NCBI RefSeq assembly: GCF_002933295.1
Contig: NZ_PSSW01000011.1
Span: forward strand, 100,478-164,477
Length of the DNA stretch: 64,000 bases
Source of the DNA: Marinobacter flavimaris
GTDB lineage: Bacteria; Pseudomonadota; Gammaproteobacteria; Pseudomonadales; Oleiphilaceae
Direction: 5' to 3'
Part shown: piece by piece, positions 33,921-42,124 of the stretch
How positions within the stretch are numbered: position 1 is the stretch's first letter
How the letters are laid out: every line of letters begins with the position of its first letter
Program-made: the position numbers and the translations under genes
The notes under the pieces: model-generated
The model's database searches: none
Seen by the model: only the letters and a program-made list of their open reading frames with translations
Told to the model about the DNA's origin: nothing

Positions 33921-36740
33921 ATGAGCGACTACAAGCACACCCTGAATCTGCCGGAAACCGCCTTCCCCATGCGCGGCAACCTGGCCAAGCGCGAGCCGGA
34001 AATGCTCAAGCGCTGGCAGGATCTCGACGTCTACGGCAACCTGCGCAAGCAGCGTGAAGGGCGGGAGAAGTTCATCCTTCATGATGGCCCTCCTTACGCC
34101 AACGGCAGCATTCACATTGGTCACGCGGTCAACAAGATTCTCAAGGACATGATCGTCAAGTCCCGCAGCTTTATGGGCTACGACGCGCCTTACGTGCCGG
34201 GCTGGGACTGTCATGGTCTGCCGATCGAGCACAAGGTGGAGCAGGAGATTGGCAAGGCCGGTGTGAAGGTGGATTACAAGACCTTCCGCCAGGCCTGTCG
34301 CGACTACGCCACCAAGCAGATCGCCGGTCAGAAGGCCGATTTTATCCGTTTGGGCGTCATGGGGGAGTGGGACAAGCCCTACCTGACCATGGATCCCAAG
34401 GTTGAGGCGGGTATTGTTCGCGCCCTGGGCAAGATCGTTGCCAAAGGGCATCTGGTGCGTGGTTACAAGCCGGTTTACTGGAGTGTGGTGGGTCAGTCCG
34501 CACTGGCAGAAGCCGAGGTTGAATACCAGGACAAGACCTCTACCCAGATCGATGTGCGTTTTACCGCGGTTGACCAGGAAAAAGCCCTGTCACTGTTCGG
34601 CACCGATAATGGCAATGGCGATGTGTCGGTGGTTATCTGGACCACCACGCCCTGGACCATTCCGGCTAACCAGGCCGTTTCCCTCAATGCCGATCTGGAC
34701 TATGCATTGGTACAGACCGATGTTGGGCACGGCCCGGAGCGGATGATCCTGGCTGCCGACATGGTCGATGGCATCATGGCCCGCTGGCAAGTTGAGAGCT
34801 ACGAAGTGCTGGCAACCTGTGCTGGCGCGGCTCTTGAGAATCTGGTTCTCCAGCACCCGATCTACGACAAGCAAGTCCCTGTTATCCTGGGCGACCATGT
34901 GTCCACGGACGCCGGTACCGGCGCTGTTCACACGGCTCCCGATCACGGCATGGAAGACTTTGAGGTAGGCAAGGCCTACAACATCGGCACCATCAACCTG
35001 GTTCAGGCGGATGGCACTTACACTTCGGCCGCCGGTGAGCTGGCCGGTATACACGTTTACAAGGCCGATGAGCCGGTTTGCAGCGCCCTCGAGCGCGAGG
35101 GCAAGCTGGTCCGCTCCGAGAAGTTCCGTCACAGCTATCCCCACTGCTGGCGTACCAAGACCCCGCTGATCTACCGGGCCACACCCCAGTGGTTTATCAG
35201 CATGGATAAGGAAAACCTGCGCGCTGATGCCCTTGAAGCGATCCAGGGTGTACGCTGGGTGCCATCCTGGGGTAAGAACCGTATCGAGGCCATGTTCAAC
35301 CAGTCGCCGGACTGGTGCATCTCCCGTCAGAGGACCTGGGGCGTGCCCATCACCCTGTTTATCCACAAGGAAACCCAGGAGCTGCACCCGGACACCCAGA
35401 ACCTGATTGAGCAGGTGGCCCAACAGATCGAAGAGGGTGGTATCGATGCCTGGTACGAACTGGACGCGTCGTCCCTGCTGGGTAGTGATGCCGAGCAGTA
35501 CGAGAAGGTAACGGATACCCTGGATGTCTGGTTCGATTCCGGTGTGACCCACGAGTCAGTCCTGCGGGTTCGCGAGGAACTGGGGCAATTCCCGGCGGAT
35601 ATGTACCTCGAAGGCTCAGACCAGCACCGTGGCTGGTTCCAGTCGTCCCTGAAGACCTCCATCGCCATGAATGGCGTGGCGCCTTACAGGCAGGTTCTGA
35701 CCCACGGCTTTACCGTCGATGGCAAGGGCCACAAGATGTCCAAATCCCTGGGCAACGTCATCGCGCCCCAGGAAGTCATGAACGAGCTGGGCGCCGACAT
35801 CCTCCGCTTGTGGGTGGCCGCAACCGACTACAGCGGCGAAATGACCGTGTCCAAGGACATCCTGCGCCAGACCGCCGATGGTTACCGCCGGATCCGGAAC
35901 ACCTCCCGCTTCCTGCTGAGCAACCTGACCGGATTCGATCCGGAGCAGCACATGGTCGCGCCGGAAGACATGATCGCGCTGGATCGCTGGATGGTGGACC
36001 GTGCCCTGCAATTGCAGGAAGAGCTGCATGAGGACTATGGCAACTACGCCTTCCTTCGGATTTATCAGAAGGTGTACAACTTCTGTGAAGCCACCCTGGG
36101 CGGCTTCTATCTGGATATCATCAAGGATCGCCAGTACACCACCCAGGCCGACAGTCTGGCGCGTCGTTCCTGCCAGACGGCCCTGTACCATGTGGCCGAA
36201 GCGCTCGTTCGCTGGATTGCCCCAATTCTCAGCTTCACCGCTGATGAAATCTGGCAGCATCTGCCGGGTAAGCGCAGCGATACCGTATTCTATGAAACCT
36301 GGTACGAGGGCCTCACGCCACTGCCGGAAAACGCTGAGCTTGGCCGCGACTACTGGCGCGAGATGTACAGCGTGAAAGAGGCCGTCAACAAGTGCCTGGA
36401 GGAAGCCAGGGCACGGGGTGAAATCAAAGGCTCTTTGAGTGCCGAAGTCACCCTGTTCTGTGAAGGCGATCTGGCAGCTGATCTGAAGCATCTTGGTGAA
36501 GAGCTGCGCTTTGTTCTGATCACTTCAGAGGCCAGCGTTAGGCCAGTTTCAGAAGCCGGCGATGCGGAAATGACTTCCCACGAGGGGCTTCGGGTCAAGG
36601 TGGCACCGGCTGCCCATACCAAGTGTGAGCGTTGCTGGCACCACCGGGAAGACGTCGGCCGCAATGCCAAGTACGACGATCTTTGTGGTCGCTGTGTGAC
36701 CAACGTGGAAGGGCCCGGCGAAGCCCGCGCCTACGCCTGA
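33921..36740 (+). CDS. ileS: Isoleucyl-tRNA synthetase
   Basis: Class I synthetase that charges tRNA-Ile and edits mischarged valine. HIGH-type motif PPYANGSIHIGHAV near residue 57; the CP1 editing domain in the middle with TTPWTIPANQAVS and the HTAPDHGMEDFE segment; KMSKS motif GHKMSKSLGN near 604; anticodon-binding domain; and a C-terminal zinc finger (CERCWHHREDVGRN and LCGRC). Length 939 is standard. The stop overlaps the lspA start by one base. Confidence 0.98.
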   Translation: MSDYKHTLNLPETAFPMRGNLAKREPEMLKRWQDLDVYGNLRKQREGREKFILHDGPPYANGSIHIGHAVNKILKDMIVKSRSFMGYDAPYVPGWDCHGLPIEHKVEQEIGKAGVKVDYKTFRQACRDYATKQIAGQKADFIRLGVMGEWDKPYLTMDPKVEAGIVRALGKIVAKGHLVRGYKPVYWSVVGQSALAEAEVEYQDKTSTQIDVRFTAVDQEKALSLFGTDNGNGDVSVVIWTTTPWTIPANQAVSLNADLDYALVQTDVGHGPERMILAADMVDGIMARWQVESYEVLATCAGAALENLVLQHPIYDKQVPVILGDHVSTDAGTGAVHTAPDHGMEDFEVGKAYNIGTINLVQADGTYTSAAGELAGIHVYKADEPVCSALEREGKLVRSEKFRHSYPHCWRTKTPLIYRATPQWFISMDKENLRADALEAIQGVRWVPSWGKNRIEAMFNQSPDWCISRQRTWGVPITLFIHKETQELHPDTQNLIEQVAQQIEEGGIDAWYELDASSLLGSDAEQYEKVTDTLDVWFDSGVTHESVLRVREELGQFPADMYLEGSDQHRGWFQSSLKTSIAMNGVAPYRQVLTHGFTVDGKGHKMSKSLGNVIAPQEVMNELGADILRLWVAATDYSGEMTVSKDILRQTADGYRRIRNTSRFLLSNLTGFDPEQHMVAPEDMIALDRWMVDRALQLQEELHEDYGNYAFLRIYQKVYNFCEATLGGFYLDIIKDRQYTTQADSLARRSCQTALYHVAEALVRWIAPILSFTADEIWQHLPGKRSDTVFYETWYEGLTPLPENAELGRDYWREMYSVKEAVNKCLEEARARGEIKGSLSAEVTLFCEGDLAADLKHLGEELRFVLITSEASVRPVSEAGDAEMTSHEGLRVKVAPAAHTKCERCWHHREDVGRNAKYDDLCGRCVTNVEGPGEARAYA

Positions 36741-37264
36741 TGGACGCGACCATGACGGAGCAGGTCACCGGGAGCAAACTGAAGTGGCTTTGGCTGGCGG
36801 TACTGGTGATCGTTCTGGATCTCGGCACCAAGGCCATGGCCACCGCTATGCTGACCTATGGCGACCCTGTGCCGGTCATGCCCATGTTCAACCTGACGCT
36901 GCTCCACAACACCGGCGCAGCGTTCAGCTTCCTGGCTGAAGCTGCCGGCTGGCAACGCTGGTTCTTTGTAACCCTGGCGCTGGTGGTCAGCGTGGTACTG
37001 ATCTACTGGCTGAAAAACCTTCATCGCCATGAGACCTGGACCGCCATTGCCATCGTACTGATACTCGGCGGCGCCTTGGGCAACGTCTACGATCGGGTGG
37101 TGCACGGCTACGTGGTCGATTTCCTGCACTTTTACTGGCAGGACTGGCACTTTCCCGCCTTCAACCTGGCCGACACCGCGATCACCATCGGTGCCGCCAT
37201 GATGATACTTGATATGTTCCGCAAACCCGCCGATTCGGACGGGGATGCGCAAAGGAGTGAGTAA
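36740..37264 (+). CDS. lspA: Lipoprotein signal peptidase (signal peptidase II)
   Basis: Inner-membrane aspartyl protease that removes lipoprotein signal peptides, so it is needed for BamD in this window. Catalytic aspartates are in YDRVVHGYVVDFLHFY and FNLADTAITIG; NLTLLHNTGAAFSFL is conserved. Four membrane segments. I start at the ATG overlapping the ileS stop (TGATG, 174 residues); a second ATG four codons later is possible. The longer open frame inside ileS is not a start. Confidence 0.96.
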   Translation: MDATMTEQVTGSKLKWLWLAVLVIVLDLGTKAMATAMLTYGDPVPVMPMFNLTLLHNTGAAFSFLAEAAGWQRWFFVTLALVVSVVLIYWLKNLHRHETWTAIAIVLILGGALGNVYDRVVHGYVVDFLHFYWQDWHFPAFNLADTAITIGAAMMILDMFRKPADSDGDAQRSE

Positions 37265-37269
37265 CTCTT

Positions 37270-37722
37270 ATGAATGAACTGCCTGTCGACAAGGGTACCC
37301 GGGTAAAACTGCACTTCGCCCTGAAGTTCCCGGATGGCGAAGTGATTGACTCGACCTTTGACAAAGAGCCGGCTTCCCTGGAAATCGGCGATGACAATCT
37401 GCCGGAAAACTTTGAAGCCTATCTGATGGGCATGAAGGCGGGCGACAAGGACAGTTTCCAGGTGCCGCCGGAGAAGGCCTTTGGTCAGCACAACCCGAAT
37501 AACGTGCAGACCTTCAAACGCCATGAATTCAGCCCCGACATGGTGCTGGAACCCGGCGTGATGATCTCCTTCGCCGATGCGCGCCAGAGCGAGTTACCCG
37601 GTGTTGTCAGCCGTGTAGAAGGTGACGAAGTGGAGGTGGATTTCAATCACCCCCTGGCAGGGCGTACACTGACGTTTGAAGTAGAAATCATTGATGTGGA
37701 GCCGGTCGGCCCGGCCCACTAA
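37270..37722 (+). CDS. fkpB: FKBP-type peptidyl-prolyl isomerase, FkpB/SlpA-like
   Basis: A 150-residue SlyD-like FKBP: PPIase strands VKLHFALKFPDGEVIDSTFDKEPASLEIGD, an inserted flap domain around the PEKAFGQHNPNN segment, and closing strands. It lacks the histidine-rich metal tail of SlyD. It stands between lspA and ispH, its usual place. Confidence 0.93.
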   Translation: MNELPVDKGTRVKLHFALKFPDGEVIDSTFDKEPASLEIGDDNLPENFEAYLMGMKAGDKDSFQVPPEKAFGQHNPNNVQTFKRHEFSPDMVLEPGVMISFADARQSELPGVVSRVEGDEVEVDFNHPLAGRTLTFEVEIIDVEPVGPAH

Positions 37723-37740
37723 CCAGAGCAGCAGGTTGAT

Positions 37741-38694
37741 ATGCAGATCCGACTCGCCAATCCCCGAGGTTTTTGTGCCGGCGTGGACCGCGCCATTGAA
37801 ATTGTAAACCGGGCGCTGGACGTGTTCGGGGCGCCTATCTACGTTAGGCACGAGGTGGTCCACAATAAATTCGTGGTGGATAACCTGCGCAACCGTGGCG
37901 CCATTTTCGTGGACGAGCTGGACGAAGTTCCAGACGACAAGCTCGTTATCTTCAGCGCCCACGGCGTTTCCCAGGCGGTACAGAGCGAAGCCGCCCGCCG
38001 CGGCCTGAAAGTCTTCGACGCCACCTGTCCGCTGGTCACTAAAGTGCACCTGGAAGTCATGCGCTACAGTCGCGATGGCAGGGAATGCGTGCTGATCGGC
38101 CACCACGGCCATCCGGAAGTAGAAGGCACCATGGGGCAGTACGACCATAGCAATGGTGGCGAAATCTACCTCGTGGAAAACGAGGAAGACGTGGCGAAGC
38201 TGGAGGTTAAAGACCCCGGTAAGCTCTCCTACGTTACCCAGACCACCCTGTCCATGGACGATACCGCCCGGGTTATCGACGCCCTGCGCGCGAAATTCCC
38301 GGACATCCAGGGCCCTCGCAAGGACGATATCTGCTACGCCACCCAGAACCGCCAGGATGCCGTGAAGCAGTTAGCGGGCGATTGTGATTTGATGCTGGTT
38401 GTGGGTTCTCCGAACAGCTCCAACTCGAACCGCTTGCGTGAGCTTGCCGAGAGGATGGGCACGCCGGCCTATCTAATTGATGAGGCCTCACAGATCGATC
38501 CCGCCTGGCTGGAAGGAAAGACTTCGGTTGGGGTTACTGCAGGAGCTTCTGCCCCCGAGGTTCTGGTGAACGACGTTATTACCCGTTTGCGAGAGCTTGG
38601 CGGCAGCGTTCCGGAGGAAATTGCCGGGCGTGAGGAGAATATTGTGTTTTCTATGCCGCGGGAGTTGCGGATTGATGCGATTAATGTCGGGTGA
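37741..38694 (+). CDS. ispH: 4-hydroxy-3-methylbut-2-enyl diphosphate reductase
   Basis: Last enzyme of the MEP isoprenoid pathway, giving IPP and DMAPP with a 4Fe-4S cluster. The three cluster cysteines lie in NPRGFCAGVDRAIE, FDATCPLVTKVH and DICYATQNRQDAV. Other marks are RHEVVHNKFVV and SNSNRLRELA. Length 317 is typical. It supplies IPP for IspB. The 234-base spacer after it contains one hairpin and no gene. Confidence 0.98.
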   Translation: MQIRLANPRGFCAGVDRAIEIVNRALDVFGAPIYVRHEVVHNKFVVDNLRNRGAIFVDELDEVPDDKLVIFSAHGVSQAVQSEAARRGLKVFDATCPLVTKVHLEVMRYSRDGRECVLIGHHGHPEVEGTMGQYDHSNGGEIYLVENEEDVAKLEVKDPGKLSYVTQTTLSMDDTARVIDALRAKFPDIQGPRKDDICYATQNRQDAVKQLAGDCDLMLVVGSPNSSNSNRLRELAERMGTPAYLIDEASQIDPAWLEGKTSVGVTAGASAPEVLVNDVITRLRELGGSVPEEIAGREENIVFSMPRELRIDAINVG

Positions 38695-38805
38695 GTGGTC
38701 TTGGTAAAGCTCATCGATTAACAGTAACCCCTAATCCTCGCAAGGCTCCCTTTAAAATTGAGCTCTGGCTCGGCCCTCCGTTTGAAAGCTACCTTCTTTG
38801 AGAAA

Positions 38806-38827
38806 TGGATCACGCTGTAGTGATCCA
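38806..38827. promoter_or_regulatory. Perfect dyad upstream of the minor-pilin operon
   Basis: TGGATCAC-gctgta-GTGATCCA, an 8-bp stem with a 6-base loop, about 100 bases before the first pilin gene. No T run follows, so an operator or an RNA structure is more likely than a terminator. A TAGAAT box follows at 38902-38907 with no clear -35, and I found no sigma-54 (GG-N10-GC) site. Confidence 0.4.
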
Positions 38828-38928
38828 GAATACCACTTATCAGGCAACTTTTGCCGTTTGTCGCGACGTGCTGGAGTGCCAGTCGCCATGTTCCTATTCT
38901 TTAGAATATCCAATGAAGGGGTTGAATT

Positions 38929-39534
38929 ATGGCTGAGCTCCGACGCAACTCGGGCTTCACACTTCTTGAGCTCATCATCACGATAGTCATTCTTGCTATC
39001 GTGGCATCCTTTGCTGTCCCATCTTTTAGAGAGACTGTTCTCAACAATCGCCTTACGGCGCAGATCAACGAAATTTCCAGCCTTATCAGCTACGCACGAA
39101 GTGAAGCTTCTAAGCTTCAGGGTGGAGTTGTGACCGCCTGTGCCTCAACCGACAGTGCTTCCTGTAGCGGAAACGCCTCTTGGGAAACTGGCTGGATAAT
39201 TTTCCGCGATATTGACGGGGACCGTTCCGTCGATGGCGGTGATGGTGATGAGGTGCTCAAAGTCGGCGGGGCGCTCTCTGGAGGTAACAGTTTCCGCATA
39301 GAAGGATTGACTAGCGATGGTGGAGGGTTTGTTCAATTTGCCAGCAACGGTTTTCCCATACCTTCCTCATCTGGCAGTAACGCGGGGACATTTATCGTTT
39401 GTGATGAGCGTGGTGCTTCAGAAGCCAGAGCAGTCGTTGTGAACGTCTCGGGCCAGACCCGTTTAGCTCGCGACACCGGAGGAACAGCTGGCGTTTTGAA
39501 TGATCATAATGATTCGGATATTACTTGCCCGTGA
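38929..39534 (+). CDS. Minor pseudopilin, FimU/FimT (GspH) type
   Basis: A 201-residue prepilin with the short basic leader and cleavage site NSGFTLLELIITIVI, where Glu5 of the mature protein is kept. The remainder is a GspH/FimT-like globular head with a cysteine pair (CASTDSASCSG). Minor pilins of this kind prime fibre assembly. First gene of an operon matching fimU-pilV-pilW-pilX-pilY1-pilE of Pseudomonas. AAGGGG lies eight bases before the ATG. Confidence 0.88.
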   Translation: MAELRRNSGFTLLELIITIVILAIVASFAVPSFRETVLNNRLTAQINEISSLISYARSEASKLQGGVVTACASTDSASCSGNASWETGWIIFRDIDGDRSVDGGDGDEVLKVGGALSGGNSFRIEGLTSDGGGFVQFASNGFPIPSSSGSNAGTFIVCDERGASEARAVVVNVSGQTRLARDTGGTAGVLNDHNDSDITCP

Positions 39535-39548
39535 GGATGGAAAGAAAA

Positions 39549-40097
39549 ATGTCTAAACAACCGTCCAAACCAATGTTTTTAAGCTTGAGCTCTGGCGAGA
39601 GCAGGCAAAGTGGTTTCACTATGATTGAGATTCTAGTGACGCTTTTTATTCTAGCCATCGGATTGCTGGGACTTGCCGGTTTGCTCTTCGAAGGCATGCG
39701 AAACAATCAGGGTTCGTATTTGAGAACTCAAGCCAGCATCCTTGCTTACGATATGGCTGATCGTATGAGAGCCAACAGTGCTGAGGCTCAAGGTGGCAGT
39801 TATGGGGGCTTTTCCACCGCCACTATTCAGTCCACGACGCTCCCGGCTTGTACTGGGCAGACAGCAGGATGTACTCCCTCAGATCAGGTGACTGTTGATC
39901 AGGTTGAATGGACCCTTCAGGTTCAGGGCACGGGTGGTGACATGGCGATGCTTCCCGGTGGCGTGGGAACAATCGCACATGATGCAACTTCCGGAATCTA
40001 CACTGTCACGATCCAGTGGGACGAGGCGAGCCGAGCTGGTGATGCAGGTGAAAGTATAGCGGGAGATAACTCTTACGCCGTGAGGTTTTCGTTGTGA
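39549..40097 (+). CDS. pilV: Type IV pilus minor pilin PilV
   Basis: Prepilin with cleavage site QSGFTMIEILVTLFILAIGLLGLAGLL and a 182-residue length. The AIGLLGLA helix and the following RNNQGSYLRTQASILAYDMADRMRAN region are typical of PilV. I chose the ATG at 39549 (GGAAAG upstream); ATG at 39537 is an alternative. Its stop is followed immediately by pilW. Confidence 0.88.
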   Translation: MSKQPSKPMFLSLSSGESRQSGFTMIEILVTLFILAIGLLGLAGLLFEGMRNNQGSYLRTQASILAYDMADRMRANSAEAQGGSYGGFSTATIQSTTLPACTGQTAGCTPSDQVTVDQVEWTLQVQGTGGDMAMLPGGVGTIAHDATSGIYTVTIQWDEASRAGDAGESIAGDNSYAVRFSL

Positions 40098-40105
40098 GGT
40101 GCTCT

Positions 40106-41206
40106 ATGAGAAAGACTAAAGGCGTCACAGGACTGTCGAAAAAACCGATGCGGCAGAAGGGGCTTTCTCTTGTAGAGCTGATCATCGCCCTGGCGCTCAG
40201 TGCAACACTGATACTGGGCGTATTTACGGTTTATATGGATTCGAACCAGACATCTCGTCTGGCAACTTCCCTGGCCAGAATTCAGGAGTCCGGCCGTATT
40301 GCGACGGATATTATGGCCCGGGATATGAGAATGGTCGGTTACCAGGGGTGTGCAGATCCCGATGATGTTGCCCTGAATGTAATCGCTGAGAATCCCCCGA
40401 CCTCTGATTTCTTTTCCACTACATTGCGCGGATGGGAAGTTGACGACGCGAATTGGGCTAGTGGCACGGAGTTCGACGGCCATTCAATCGAGTCCAGGGC
40501 TTTGATTGGCAGTGATGTGCTCGCGGTGCAGCGGGGCGAGTCTGTTGAGGTTGAGATTACGGGCAACATGACTGCGGATAATGCCAATATCCAGGTTGGC
40601 GGCTCAGAAGTCGGTCTTTTCTCTCAGAATGATATCGTCCTGATTTCCGATTGCGAAGCGGCTGACCTCTTCCGCATATCCAGTCAACCGACCTCGAACA
40701 CTTGGGCGCATGCGAATAACGTTAACACCGACAATCGTCTGAGCCAGGCTTACACCGAGTCAGCAAGGATTATGCGTTTTTCAGCCACAGTCTATTTTGT
40801 GGCAGACACCGGTCGCGATGATGCACAGGGCAACGATATCAGAGCGCTTTATCGGGGCACTAACAACCTACTTAATCAGGCAACGCCAGACTTCCAGGTG
40901 GACGAAATCGTTGAGGGTGTGGAAAGTCTCCAGATCGAGTATGGAGAGCTGCTCGCGACCAATAATATAAGGTACACGACTGCCGACAATGTCGGTGATA
41001 TGGCGAACGTCGTGGCTATTCGTATTGGCTTGTTAATCAGCGACTCTGATGGCGCCCGGAACAGCGCAGACACGGCAACTTACGCTATGCCGGGGGAGCA
41101 GATTGTTGGAACGACGGGAGCGGGTGCTTCTGCTGTGACCCATCCTGAGGATCGGCGATTGCGACGTGCTTTTGTTTCAACCGTTATGTTACGCAACCGC
41201 GACTAA
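40106..41206 (+). CDS. pilW: Type IV pilus minor pilin PilW
   Basis: Prepilin-like start MRQKGLSLVELIIALALSATLILG with mature Glu5, then ATSLARIQESGRIATDIMARDMRMVGYQGC, which is characteristic of PilW. Length 366 fits the large minor pilin. The ATG at 40106 has GAGG six bases upstream; an in-frame GTG overlapping the pilV stop is less likely. Confidence 0.9.
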   Translation: MRKTKGVTGLSKKPMRQKGLSLVELIIALALSATLILGVFTVYMDSNQTSRLATSLARIQESGRIATDIMARDMRMVGYQGCADPDDVALNVIAENPPTSDFFSTTLRGWEVDDANWASGTEFDGHSIESRALIGSDVLAVQRGESVEVEITGNMTADNANIQVGGSEVGLFSQNDIVLISDCEAADLFRISSQPTSNTWAHANNVNTDNRLSQAYTESARIMRFSATVYFVADTGRDDAQGNDIRALYRGTNNLLNQATPDFQVDEIVEGVESLQIEYGELLATNNIRYTTADNVGDMANVVAIRIGLLISDSDGARNSADTATYAMPGEQIVGTTGAGASAVTHPEDRRLRRAFVSTVMLRNRD

Positions 41207-41226
41207 AACGAGCGAAGGGTAGTTTG

Positions 41227-41715
41227 ATGACAAACAGAGCGAAGCAGTTCGAGAGTATCGACCGACAAGACGGCGCTGCTCTTATTGTGAGTCTCATTGT
41301 GTTGTTGGTGCTCACTCTGATTGGTGTGGCTGGAATGAATACTTCCGTCATGCAGGAGCGTATGGCTGTTAACTCGCAGAATGCGAATCGTGCCTTCCAG
41401 GCGGCTGAAAGTACTGTAAGTGCATTAACCAATCAACTTTACGCAAACGATTTAACCTTGCTGCGCGAGTCGATGCAGAACGCTAGCGAAGAGAGCAGCG
41501 TCGTTACGGTTACCACGCTGGACTCAGGGAACGGGATCACTGGTAGCTATCAGGCAAGGTTCCTCGGGGAAATCATTATAACGAGTGGCAGCTCAATGAA
41601 TGCCGATGAAAGTTCAAACCAGCTGAAAGGCTATAGGTATGAGTTGATTGGCGAAGCAACGATGGCGAATACCGGCGCTGAGGCGCGTGTTTTCAAAGGC
41701 ATTGAATATTACTGA
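41227..41715 (+). CDS. pilX: Type IV pilus minor pilin PilX
   Basis: Prepilin-like N terminus QDGAALIVSLIVLLVLTLIGVAG followed by MQERMAVNSQNANRAFQAAEST, the PilX N-terminal signature. The residue at mature position 5 is Leu-type rather than Glu, as is usual in PilX/GspK-like proteins. Length 162. The ATG at 41227 has AAGGG seven bases upstream; the TTG one codon earlier is not needed. Confidence 0.9.
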   Translation: MTNRAKQFESIDRQDGAALIVSLIVLLVLTLIGVAGMNTSVMQERMAVNSQNANRAFQAAESTVSALTNQLYANDLTLLRESMQNASEESSVVTVTTLDSGNGITGSYQARFLGEIIITSGSSMNADESSNQLKGYRYELIGEATMANTGAEARVFKGIEYY

Positions 41716-41743
41716 TTCCCGATTATTCGGGAGGGAGAGAGCG

Positions 41744-42124
41744 ATGAAATCCTCGTTGGTGTCTTTGCTGCGGATTAGCGCAGCTCTATTTCTACTTGGC
41801 GTGGCCGCCGGGACGGCCAATGCCGAAACTGCTCGGTCGATGCTAGATGGTGATGTTTTCGCTGCAGAGGCAAATCACGTAGAGCTCGTTTCCAATGCAT
41901 CGGGAGAAGTGGTTCAGGTGAGAGTCGAGGGCTGTGAGTCTTGTGTGAAGTCCAGCTACTTGCCAGCCAGGGATCTGGTGATTTCCCGGCAAGGAAAAGC
42001 GATTGATGTGCGTGGGGCCAGTGGCCTTGTTGGGAATTCCGCCACCTTGGTGATAGGAGTTGGCTCCGAATTGGTAGAGCAGGTGGACTTTTGGGTGCCG
42101 CGTGGCGATGGAGGTGATCAATGA
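41744..42124 (+). CDS. Unknown secreted protein between PilX and PilY1
   Basis: A 126-residue protein I do not recognise. It starts with a clear signal peptide (MKSSLVSLLRISAALFLLG, cleavage after ANA) and continues as a beta-rich periplasmic or exported domain with one CxxC pair (EGCESCVKSSYLPARDL). GGGAG precedes the ATG and its stop overlaps the pilY1 start by four bases, so it is translated with PilY1. In Pseudomonas the small PilY2 sits after pilY1, not before it, so this is a different or relocated factor. A role in PilY1 or minor-pilin assembly is inferred from coupling only. Confidence 0.75.
   Translation: MKSSLVSLLRISAALFLLGVAAGTANAETARSMLDGDVFAAEANHVELVSNASGEVVQVRVEGCESCVKSSYLPARDLVISRQGKAIDVRGASGLVGNSATLVIGVGSELVEQVDFWVPRGDGGDQ

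Noticed and set aside
38695..38928. Sigma-54 promoter for the minor pilins
   Set aside because: The best candidate (GGCAACTTTTGCC at about 38842) has only 8 bases between GG and GC instead of 10 and is simply a small hairpin.
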